DNA of 64,000 nucleotides from Clostridiales bacterium. Lineage in GTDB: Bacteria > Bacillota > Clostridia > Saccharofermentanales > Saccharofermentanaceae. Position numbers and translations under genes: made by a program. This document shows positions 44,913-53,436 of this stretch, piece by piece; positions within the stretch are counted from its first letter, which is position 1; every line of letters starts with the position of its first letter. The DNA lies in assembly GCA_017554745.1 (NCBI GenBank), contig JAFZHS010000017.1, forward strand, positions 62,001 to 126,000, written 5' to 3'. The notes under the pieces are model-generated. The model was not told where the DNA came from. It was given only the letters and a program-made list of their open reading frames with translations, and made no database searches.

Positions 44913-47744
44913 TCAATCTTCTTCTGTTACCGCTTCTGTCTCGATAACCTCTGCAACTACTTCCTCAACTATATCAACAGTTTCAACAGTATCAACGGTG
45001 TCTACTGTTTCAACAACTTCTTCGGCTGCAACAGAATCCTCAGCCTCGATAACAGTAGCGTCAGCCGGAACCTGTACTGCTTTAGCCGGTAAAGCATTGT
45101 CAATAATATACAGGGTTACTGTTTCTGTTGTATGAACATTTTCGAATTTGTCAGTAATTACACAACGATACTGACAACCGTCACGGGATTCTTTGGCCTC
45201 CAGTGTTAATGTATCTGTCTTAGCGCCATCGTTGATTGAACAGTTGGTCCAGACACCTTTCTTCAATACCTGCCACTGATACTTGAGATCGAAACCATAT
45301 GCTTCTATTGTAAATTCAGCGTTATCGCCGAGATTTGCATAGCAATCAGCAGGATCGGAGAAAACTGTAATAACTTTTTCCGTTGTCAATTTAATTTCAT
45401 GGGACGTCTCTGAATTGCCGTACTTATCAGAAACAACGCAGTGGTATACACTGCCGTCTCGGGATTCCTTCATCTCAATCACAAGAGTATTAGTCTTAGC
45501 ACCATCGTTCATAGAGCAGTTCGTCCAGGTACCGTTCTTGAGAACCTGCCACTGATACTTAAGGCCATCACCTTCAGCTTTAATAGGTATTATAACTATT
45601 ATGCCTATAGGTACGCTTACTTCTTCTGCTCCACCTACAGGCTGCTCAACGATTCTCAGCGACTTATCAACAGTCAATGTGACCTCATCAGAAGTAACAG
45701 CAATACCGTTCTTATCGGTAATTACGCAGTGGTAAACAAAACCGTTTCTTGAATCCTTGACTTCCTGTGTGAGCGTTGCGGTCTTCGCACCATCATTCTT
45801 GGAGCAGTTAGTCCATTCGCCGTTCTTCATTACCTGCCACTGATACTTAAGGCCATCACCCTGTGCAGCAACAGTAAATTCAGCAGTCTCTCCTACACGG
45901 CCGGTGTAGTCTTCAGGCTGAGTTGAAATTTTTAACTCAGTGCCAATATAAAGTACAACAGGATCTGTTTCTACTGTATTACCGTATTTATCGGTAATTA
46001 CGCACTTATATTTCCAACCGTTTTTGGAATCTTTTACCGCAATGGACAATGAGGATGTCTTGGCACCGTCATTCATTGAGCAGTTAACCCATGCTTCAGC
46101 ACCCGGCTTCAATACTTGCCACTGATACTTAAGTCCGTCGCCTTCTGCAGATACCAAAAGTATCTCTGTGTTACCTGCGTTGCAGAACATGTCGGACGAA
46201 GGCTGGCCCAAGATCTTAGCTGTCTTACCTTTAACTTTAAGTTTAGCTTCGTTTGAGAAAAGCGTCATACCCTCACTGTCAGTTACGGCACAACGTACGC
46301 GCATACCGTTCATAGCCTCTGTAATAGCAAACTCCAGGAACGGAAACTGAGCAGTTTCATCATCAAGATCTACCCAATCACCATCTTTGTAATACTGCCA
46401 CTGGTATGTGTAGTCTTCAAGAGCACCGACAGGAAAAACAGTGAACATTGCATCTGATCCTACAGGACCTGTGAAATCAACAGGTCCTGTACCGATAAAT
46501 GTAGAGTAATGGACATTGGTGACATATGGGAATACATCATCAAGGGTCTTCTCGGATTCACGATCAAATAATGAATCATAGATCATTATGCTCATAAATT
46601 CGGATGCTGAACCTTCAAAGTAAATATCCGTAAGTGAATAGCAATCATTAAAAGCGGTATCATCGATCCTGGTAACGCTGTTAGGAATCGTAACAGACTT
46701 AAGATCATAACAATCAGAGAATGTATAATACTCGATCGAAGTTACACCTCTGGGGATGTCAAAGTATTCCAGGCCGCTGAATCTGAAAGCACAGCCGCGG
46801 ATAGTATTTACAGATTCCGGCAGAGCGAGCTCACGAAGTCTGAAGCAACAGTCAAAAGCACTATTACCAATAGTAGTAACACCGTCAGGAATTTCGACTT
46901 GCGTAAGATAATTACAGTCCAGGAACATATCAGAATTAATCTCTGTTCTGCCCTCTTCAATTACAGCAGAAGTCAACGAATCTGAACTATAGCTGAAATA
47001 CTCAATATTGTTAGGAACAACTATCTCCTCATTATCAAAACCGAACAAACGACATCTTTTAAGCGAATCCGGCAACTCAAGATTCTCCAAATCCAAAGAA
47101 GCAAGTCTATCAACAGTCAAAGATTCCAATGTTTCCGGTATCACTAATGACTCAACATTTAAGCAATCAGAAATATAAAAACTCTTAACATTTTTCGGAA
47201 TAGCAAAACTCTGCAGTTCAAAACAGGTATAAAGATCAAAATAGTTAATATTTCCGCCATTAACTATGTCAAGTGAAGTTGAAGAAGAACTGCCGGCAAT
47301 AGTAAAATAATCTATATTCATGCCTGCCTTCAATTTGACCGAATTCAGATTATCAAAATTGAATATATCGAGCATCCAGATGTCCGAAGCATAATCGCCG
47401 GAGAACACGATCTCGCTGGCAGGGCAACCCAAACCGGCTACGCGAACATAATCACTGTCCAACTTGTTTGAAAAAACAATAAGGATCTGAGTATCCTCAG
47501 ATACCGTCTCCTGTATGTAATCAGTAAACCAACCAAGTTGAATATTAATAATATTATCAGTAGGAATAATCTTTAACACGTCGTTATCGTAGTATTCCCA
47601 TGTATAAGAAATTCCCGATTCCGGCATATCAACCTCGCCGTGATCCACCATCTCTACATCTTTAGCCAATACAGCCATCGACATAGACAGCAGCATGATC
47701 ACAGCCGTCAAAAGAGAAACGAATCTTTTGAAATGTCTTCGCAT
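44913..47744 (-). CDS. Secreted BspA-like LRR protein with five Ig-like repeats
   Basis: A 943-residue secreted protein. Signal peptide FVSLLTAVIMLLSMSMAVLA, then ISYTWEYYDNDVLKIIPTDN opening. LRR units such as LTQVEIPDGVTTIGNSAFDC end with YFEGSASEFMSIMIYDS. Five Ig-like repeats follow (about 407-850); the second starts with the unusual VSAEGDGLKYQW and a longer GAEAWVNCS hinge, and the fourth has a VSVPIGIIVIIPIK insertion. The tail is rich in E, T and V and ends TEED. A CTGACA-17-TATAAT promoter and the shared-type terminator bracket it, so it is one transcript. Confidence 0.88.
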   Translation of the reverse strand: MRRHFKRFVSLLTAVIMLLSMSMAVLAKDVEMVDHGEVDMPESGISYTWEYYDNDVLKIIPTDNIINIQLGWFTDYIQETVSEDTQILIVFSNKLDSDYVRVAGLGCPASEIVFSGDYASDIWMLDIFNFDNLNSVKLKAGMNIDYFTIAGSSSSTSLDIVNGGNINYFDLYTCFELQSFAIPKNVKSFYISDCLNVESLVIPETLESLTVDRLASLDLENLELPDSLKRCRLFGFDNEEIVVPNNIEYFSYSSDSLTSAVIEEGRTEINSDMFLDCNYLTQVEIPDGVTTIGNSAFDCCFRLRELALPESVNTIRGCAFRFSGLEYFDIPRGVTSIEYYTFSDCYDLKSVTIPNSVTRIDDTAFNDCYSLTDIYFEGSASEFMSIMIYDSLFDRESEKTLDDVFPYVTNVHYSTFIGTGPVDFTGPVGSDAMFTVFPVGALEDYTYQWQYYKDGDWVDLDDETAQFPFLEFAITEAMNGMRVRCAVTDSEGMTLFSNEAKLKVKGKTAKILGQPSSDMFCNAGNTEILLVSAEGDGLKYQWQVLKPGAEAWVNCSMNDGAKTSSLSIAVKDSKNGWKYKCVITDKYGNTVETDPVVLYIGTELKISTQPEDYTGRVGETAEFTVAAQGDGLKYQWQVMKNGEWTNCSKNDGAKTATLTQEVKDSRNGFVYHCVITDKNGIAVTSDEVTLTVDKSLRIVEQPVGGAEEVSVPIGIIVIIPIKAEGDGLKYQWQVLKNGTWTNCSMNDGAKTNTLVIEMKESRDGSVYHCVVSDKYGNSETSHEIKLTTEKVITVFSDPADCYANLGDNAEFTIEAYGFDLKYQWQVLKKGVWTNCSINDGAKTDTLTLEAKESRDGCQYRCVITDKFENVHTTETVTLYIIDNALPAKAVQVPADATVIEAEDSVAAEEVVETVDTVDTVETVDIVEEVVAEVIETEAVTEED

Positions 47745-47778
47745 AATTAACCTCCATGGGATAAAAATAGATAAAAAA

Positions 47779-47807
47779 ATTATACATCTATAAAAATTTT
47801 TTGTCAG
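47779..47807 (-). promoter_or_regulatory. Promoter of the LRR/Ig gene at 44913-47744
   Basis: CTGACA (47802-47807), 17 bases, TATAAT (47779-47784) on the minus strand, spacer ending TATAGATG. Almost the same as the promoter at 59167-59195. Confidence 0.78.
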
Positions 47808-47857
47808 GCAATATGGTGATTATTTATCTAAAAATCCCCATATTTTCGAGAGGCACG

Positions 47858-47885
47858 AAAAAAGGGCGCCTCACACGAGACGCCC
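47858..47885 (-). terminator. Terminator of the 1210-residue LRR/Ig gene
   Basis: Minus strand GGGCGTCTC and GAGGCGCCC with loop GTGT (one T-G pair), followed by a T-run. It differs in sequence from the shared type. Confidence 0.88.
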
Positions 47886-47911
47886 CTCTTAAGATTAAAT
47901 CAAAAGGGTTA

Positions 47912-50900
47912 TTAGGAAACTTCAGCTACATCCTCAACTGCAACTTCCTCAACAACCTCAACAGTATCTACTGCAACTGTTTCTTCAGCTTCAACAGTCT
48001 CAACTGTCTCTTCTACTTCAACAACATTATTCTCAGCTTCAGCTGCAGCAGCAACAGCATCCTCTACTATAATCTGGATAATGTAAAGGTTTACTTCCCT
48101 TGTTACGGCAATATTTCCGTATTTGTCAGTAATAACACAACGATACTGGCTTCCTTCACGTGACTGCTTGATCAACAGCGTTAATGTATCGGTCTTAGCG
48201 CCATCATTAACAGAGCAGTTTGTCCATGAACCGTTCTTCAATACCTGCCACTGATATTTAAGGCCATCACCTTCAGCTTCTACGGTAAATGTAGCGTATT
48301 CGTTGAGGCTGCCGAAGTAATACTCAGGTTCAGATGCGATATAGATCGACCTTTGGGAAGTCAGAGTAACTTCATCGGATGTTACTGAAGCGCCGGACTT
48401 ATCGGAAACGATGCAGTGGTATCTGCAGCCGTTACGGGATTCTTTGATCTCCAAAGACAATGTGTTTGTCTTTGCACCATCATTTACGGAGCAGTTCGTC
48501 CACGCACCGTTCTTCCATACCTGCCACTGATATTTAAGACCATCGCCTTCGGCTTCTACAATGAACTTAGCTGTCTCGCCGGGCGCACCAGAGAAATCAG
48601 TCGGCTGAGATGTAATAGCTAAAGGCTTCTTAACAGTCAATGTTACCTCATCAGATGTGAGAGTTTCACCATACTTGTCGGTTACTACACACTGATACTT
48701 GCTGCCGCCACGGGAATCCTTGATCAGGAGCGTCAATGTATCAGTCTTAGCACCGTCGTTGACCGAGCAGTTCGTCCATGCGCCGTTCTTCAATACCTGC
48801 CACTGATACTTAAGGCCCTCACCTTCTGCTGATACATTAAACACAGCATAATCACCTACAGGACCGGAGTAATCTTCAGGCTGCGTAGTAATAGCTAAAG
48901 GAGTTACAACAGTAAGTGTAACTTCATTGCTTGTCTCAGTTTTTCCGTTTGTATCAGTAACTATACAATGGTACTTGCTGCCATTTCTTGAATCCTTAGC
49001 TTCAAGAGATAATGTGGCTTTCTTTGCGCCATCATTAATGGAACAATTTGTCCATGTACCGTTCTTAAGAACCTGCCACTGATACTTAAGACCTTCACCA
49101 TTTGCTACAACGGTGAATTTAGCAGTTGAACCAATCGGACCTGTATAATCTTCGGGCTGAGTCTCAATCAATGAACCCGTAAAATGAACCGTAACACCTT
49201 CAAAGACATCATAGATACTCATATCAGAAGTGCCAACAGATGAAAAAGGATTATCTTCATTTCTAACATGCGTTATTGTAATACTCTCCCATTGATCACG
49301 AGTACCATCAAAATATATGTCTTTAAGAGAAGCACTGCCAACAAAAGCACGATCATCAATTATTGTTACAGTAGCAGGAATCGTAACTGCACTTAAGTTA
49401 TCACAACTTGCGAATGCACAATAATTTATTGAAGAAACACCATCCGGAATTGTAAAACTATCAAATCCTGTATTAAAGAAAGTGCCAAAACCAATGTAAT
49501 TTAATGAATCCGGAAGTTCAATGGATGTTAAACTCGTACAATCCCAAAAAGCACTATGATCAATTTTCGTAACACTATCAGGAATACTAATTTCAGTTAA
49601 GTTTGTGCAACTACCGAACATGCTTTGATTCAAAACTGTTCTGCCGGGTTCGATGGTAGCGTTATCTAAAGTTGCAGTATTAATTCTAATGTTCACATCA
49701 TTATTAGGAATAACAATACCGGTTAAACCAACATTTCTAAAATAAAGATCGTTAATCGTGTCCGGAATATCAAAACTGGTCAAAGCTGGTAAATCTTCAG
49801 CATGAATAGATTTCGTGTTTTCGGATACTTCAATTTGGTTTACATTATTGCATTCTCTAATATCGAGCTTAGTTGTGTAATCAGGGATTTGAACAATTGT
49901 CAGATTTTGACAATCCGTAACATAATAATCATCAGCATTTGCCCCTTTAAAAAGATCTATAGTACTGCAACCGCATTTTTCTACTCTTAAATATCTCAAC
50001 GATGGACAATTATCTATTTTCACAGTTTGCAGACTCTGGAAATTATAAAAGCTAAAACTATTAAACTTATCCATTTTGCTTCCGGTTATGGTAATGTTTT
50101 TTGTTTGATAATTGTTACCATATATAGATATGCCTACTGGATTATATGAATAAGTTAAAACATTGGATAAGTCTAATACGACTTTAGTATTACCGGAAAA
50201 ATGTTCCTGAACATACGTTGATAAATTATTTATATTTAAAGTAAATGAAGAACTCGATGTAGGATAAAACTTTAATACATCATTGTCATAATACTCCCAG
50301 GTATAGGGATAATACTCATTAACAGTACCACTTGCTAACAACGAAGCAGAACGGGCATAATGAACCGTAATACCTTCAAAGAGTTCATCGATAGTATACT
50401 CATAATCAGGTATCTCAATGTTTTCCCACTGTTCCCTTGTGCCTTCAAAATATACATCCGTCAATGAATTGCTGTTCAAAAATGCAACATCATACAGAAC
50501 TTCTAAAGTTTCGGGAAGCGTAACAGAAGTTAGATTATTACAATTGCAGAATGTCCATGGTTCAAGAGTTGAAACACCACTGGGTATGGCAATTGTCTCA
50601 ATTCCTGAATTATAAAAAGCATACATATCGATAAAATTAACAGAATCCGGAATTACTATACTTGTAAGACTGCTACAACCAGAGAAAGCATCACAACCAA
50701 TGCTAGTTATACTATTTGGAATACTAACACTGCTTAATTCCGAACAACAGTAGAACATATAATCGGATATTGATTTCCTGCCGGATTCAATAGTCGCAGA
50801 TTTTAAAGAAGAATGCCAAATATTAAAATCTTCACATGTTTTAGGAATGTAGATATAGGTTATAGCTACTTCCGATGCATCAAAACTCTTTAATCCGCTT

Positions 50901-51544
50901 GGAATAGAAAGACTCTTAAGATTGGGTAATGAAACAAGCGATAAGCTTTCCAGATTTCCGGAAAGAGTTAGATTTTTCAAATCATCACAAAATTCTACAT
51001 CTAAATCCTTAACGCAATCAGGAACGGATAGCGCTTCCATTCCATTACATTTATAGACTATCATTTTTTCTATAGTTGCATTTGTAATAGTTAAAGCAGA
51101 ATCGCATTCATATACTTCAAGTGTATTTAATGAAGTACCTTCTTTAAAACATACAGATCCAAGAGTGGAGAATCGAGAAATATTGATAGAGTTGATCTCA
51201 TTTACATTATAACCAGTTAAAGTAATGTTCGTAATTTGAATATCAAATCCATTAAAACAAATGTATTCAGAAGATTCACCAAAATCAGCACGGGAAAAAT
51301 CAAAAACCAGTTTTGTTTCTTCTGAAATATGATTAGTCAAATCAGAATCTGCTAAAAATGTAACATCTCCACTTGTCGGATAAATCTTTAAAACATCATT
51401 AGAATAATATTCCCATGAATAATAATTCCCTAATGATCCAAAGTCTACCAACGTCTCAGCCTGAGCCGATACGACTGCTGACATTGAGCAGATCATAACT
51501 ATAGCTAACAGAACCGAGATTAATGATTTAACGTGCTTTCCCAT
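47912..51544 (-). CDS. Secreted LRR protein with two N-terminal LRR units and four Ig-like repeats
   Basis: A 1210-residue protein; the start at 51544 has AGGAGGAACTTT before it and is preferred over one 14 codons upstream. Signal peptide SLISVLLAIVMICSMSAVVSA. Uniquely, the opening YYSWEYYSNDVLKIYPTSGD and its LRR block occur twice: a second LLASGTVNEYYPYTWEYYDN starts near residue 420 and repeats the whole LRR block. Then four Ig-like repeats and a tail rich in VEETVE-type repeats ending VAEVS. It may result from fusion of two paralogues. The O-antigen ligase-like gene ends 46 bases upstream on the same strand with no terminator between, so both are probably on one message. Terminator at 47858. 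Confidence 0.88.
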   Translation of the reverse strand: MGKHVKSLISVLLAIVMICSMSAVVSAQAETLVDFGSLGNYYSWEYYSNDVLKIYPTSGDVTFLADSDLTNHISEETKLVFDFSRADFGESSEYICFNGFDIQITNITLTGYNVNEINSINISRFSTLGSVCFKEGTSLNTLEVYECDSALTITNATIEKMIVYKCNGMEALSVPDCVKDLDVEFCDDLKNLTLSGNLESLSLVSLPNLKSLSIPSGLKSFDASEVAITYIYIPKTCEDFNIWHSSLKSATIESGRKSISDYMFYCCSELSSVSIPNSITSIGCDAFSGCSSLTSIVIPDSVNFIDMYAFYNSGIETIAIPSGVSTLEPWTFCNCNNLTSVTLPETLEVLYDVAFLNSNSLTDVYFEGTREQWENIEIPDYEYTIDELFEGITVHYARSASLLASGTVNEYYPYTWEYYDNDVLKFYPTSSSSFTLNINNLSTYVQEHFSGNTKVVLDLSNVLTYSYNPVGISIYGNNYQTKNITITGSKMDKFNSFSFYNFQSLQTVKIDNCPSLRYLRVEKCGCSTIDLFKGANADDYYVTDCQNLTIVQIPDYTTKLDIRECNNVNQIEVSENTKSIHAEDLPALTSFDIPDTINDLYFRNVGLTGIVIPNNDVNIRINTATLDNATIEPGRTVLNQSMFGSCTNLTEISIPDSVTKIDHSAFWDCTSLTSIELPDSLNYIGFGTFFNTGFDSFTIPDGVSSINYCAFASCDNLSAVTIPATVTIIDDRAFVGSASLKDIYFDGTRDQWESITITHVRNEDNPFSSVGTSDMSIYDVFEGVTVHFTGSLIETQPEDYTGPIGSTAKFTVVANGEGLKYQWQVLKNGTWTNCSINDGAKKATLSLEAKDSRNGSKYHCIVTDTNGKTETSNEVTLTVVTPLAITTQPEDYSGPVGDYAVFNVSAEGEGLKYQWQVLKNGAWTNCSVNDGAKTDTLTLLIKDSRGGSKYQCVVTDKYGETLTSDEVTLTVKKPLAITSQPTDFSGAPGETAKFIVEAEGDGLKYQWQVWKNGAWTNCSVNDGAKTNTLSLEIKESRNGCRYHCIVSDKSGASVTSDEVTLTSQRSIYIASEPEYYFGSLNEYATFTVEAEGDGLKYQWQVLKNGSWTNCSVNDGAKTDTLTLLIKQSREGSQYRCVITDKYGNIAVTREVNLYIIQIIVEDAVAAAAEAENNVVEVEETVETVEAEETVAVDTVEVVEEVAVEDVAEVS

Positions 51545-51590
51545 AAAGTTCCTCCTGAAAAACAACTTGAATATAAATAACCGCAAACAC

Positions 51591-53288
51591 TTATCCTGTC
51601 TTTGCGTTTTGTAACATAAAAATGTATTCGGAATACTCGGCCGGGAGCACTAATTCCGGCTGATCATCGATCTTGCGGCCGAGTTCGGAGGTTCCTGCCT
51701 CCACTGCCCTTAATTCAGATTCTATCATGATGCATCTGTTCATACAGTACATCATGCTCTGATCGTCGCCGGCCTGAGAGTAAAGCGAGATAGAATAACT
51801 GAGCATTTCGATATAATCAACATATTCGGACAGTTCATACTTATTGTTGCTTATTGCCCTATCCTTGTAATCAATCATGCCGGTTATGTCGCCGCGAGAG
51901 AAAACGCAGCGAGCCTTGGCATCATTTGCTAAAGCAAGATTAGGGTTATTCTTCAGCATCCTGTCAGCGATCTTCTCCATGTCTTCTGTCGATTGAGCAT
52001 TTAAGAGCAAAACCTTCTGAGCTTCCGTGTATGACGGATATATCTTTGCTGCACTCTCGTATTTATGGATAAACAGGAAGAAAGAAGCCAGTCCGAAATA
52101 TACGGAGAATGCCATTAATACCGGTGATAACACATACATCAGGGATAGATTGTTGGTCTTAAACACCTTTCGCCTGTCTTCGGAAGCTTCAACGACAACT
52201 GCAAGCAGGATTAATGCCAGAGAGATGAATTGCATGTCAAAATCGAATAACAGGTGCAGGATCATCATCGATAACAGGACTTTATTCTTGAAGGTTGCTT
52301 TTCGGAATGCCCGAAAAACAGTAACGACGGCAATTATAGCCGGAATCCAGCCGATATCGAGTAAAAGCTGTATGAAGTCATTGTGAGCATGCACGACGCT
52401 GTAAACACCTGTCTGGAACGAGCCTTGAGAATAATAATATCCGTAATAACCAAGGCCAAAGGGGTGCTTCAGAATAACAGGCAAAGCATCATAAGAATAT
52501 AAGAGTCTTCCGTAGAAAGTACTCATATTTGTCAAAGAAGACAGTTTATTAACTAAATAAACGGCTCCAAGCGCAGTAAATACGACAATGCAACCAAGAG
52601 CAATGAGCTTAATCTTCTTCTCTTTTACCCGGATTACATAGACAATTGCCGTAATAAATGTAAGAACCAGTACGGTTCGGCTTCCGCTCAAAGCTATGCC
52701 GGCAAGATATACGGCGCAGAAGATCCAGTCCTTTATCTTCAGTTTCTCATTAAACAGCACAAGTATCAGGCAGATCAGAAGGAACATCGCGAAAGTATTC
52801 GGATATTCAAAGAAGCCCCCTAACCTGCCACTAACAGTTATATGGCCCTTCAAGGCTTCGATGGGGCTTAACAGTGCAGAAACAACGGTCATGACTACGC
52901 CTGACAGCGGAATATGCTTTAAGATATCTTCCTTCCCAGCTGCATAAATGACAAAGAGCAGCAACGGCAGATATTTCAATACGCCGAGCCAGACCATTCC
53001 TTTGTCAACGGCCCAAAATGCGGTCAGGATATTAAAGACAACAACACTGAGAGCAAAGAATAGCGGCCAGCCGTAACGGATCTCGATCCTCTTATTCTTA
53101 AATGCCTCAATGAAAAACCATACGATTAAAACAGCCGCCAACAATGCAGACTGCCATTCATAGAAAATACCTGTTAAGAACGGGATCACCGCCATAAGAA
53201 TCTGAAGCGGTGTGCTCGATACCTTTAATTTAGTATTATGCGTGGTTTTACGCGTATTTTTTTTCGAATTTTTCGATGAGCGGCCCAT
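51591..53288 (-). CDS. O-antigen ligase/polymerase family protein (Wzy/WaaL/PglL-like) with TPR-like tail
   Basis: A 565-residue membrane protein with about ten helices in residues 25-430. It contains SGSRT (201-205) and VHAHNDFIQ (299-307), with the conserved His of the periplasmic/extracellular loop of the O-antigen ligase family. The last part (about 430-550) looks like TPR helices (NNPNLALANDAKARCVFSRG, NKYELSEYVDYIEMLSYSIS), as in Wzy_C/PglL-type proteins. Such proteins join or polymerise lipid-linked sugars, or transfer them to protein Ser/Thr. Target is unknown. An extended -10 TGATATAAT lies 6 bases before the ATG, and no ribosome site is seen. It sits inside the array and ends 46 bases before a LRR/Ig gene. 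Confidence 0.85.
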   Translation of the reverse strand: MGRSSKNSKKNTRKTTHNTKLKVSSTPLQILMAVIPFLTGIFYEWQSALLAAVLIVWFFIEAFKNKRIEIRYGWPLFFALSVVVFNILTAFWAVDKGMVWLGVLKYLPLLLFVIYAAGKEDILKHIPLSGVVMTVVSALLSPIEALKGHITVSGRLGGFFEYPNTFAMFLLICLILVLFNEKLKIKDWIFCAVYLAGIALSGSRTVLVLTFITAIVYVIRVKEKKIKLIALGCIVVFTALGAVYLVNKLSSLTNMSTFYGRLLYSYDALPVILKHPFGLGYYGYYYSQGSFQTGVYSVVHAHNDFIQLLLDIGWIPAIIAVVTVFRAFRKATFKNKVLLSMMILHLLFDFDMQFISLALILLAVVVEASEDRRKVFKTNNLSLMYVLSPVLMAFSVYFGLASFFLFIHKYESAAKIYPSYTEAQKVLLLNAQSTEDMEKIADRMLKNNPNLALANDAKARCVFSRGDITGMIDYKDRAISNNKYELSEYVDYIEMLSYSISLYSQAGDDQSMMYCMNRCIMIESELRAVEAGTSELGRKIDDQPELVLPAEYSEYIFMLQNAKTG

Positions 53289-53294
53289 GAAACG

Positions 53295-53303
53295 ATTATA
53301 TCA
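53295..53303 (-). promoter_or_regulatory. Extended -10 promoter of the O-antigen ligase-like gene
   Basis: TGATATAAT on the minus strand ends 6 bases before the ATG (53288). Transcription would start at or next to the start codon, which suggests a leaderless message. The same arrangement is seen at 38573. Confidence 0.55.
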
Positions 53304-53377
53304 CAAATATTTGATGTGGTTTTACCTAACTAAAGAGCTGACTCATTTTGAAGTGAACCCCTGAAGTTGGACGATTT

Positions 53378-53407
53378 AAAAGAGGCCGAATCATCTGATC
53401 CGGCCCC
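53378..53407 (-). terminator. Shared-type terminator of the 943-residue LRR/Ig gene (53437)
   Basis: Minus strand GGGGCCGGATC and GATTCGGCCTC, loop AGAT, then TTTTAAAT. Near copy of the 38606 element. Confidence 0.86.
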
Positions 53408-53436
53408 GTTTTATTGTTTAAAGATTAATCTTAAGA

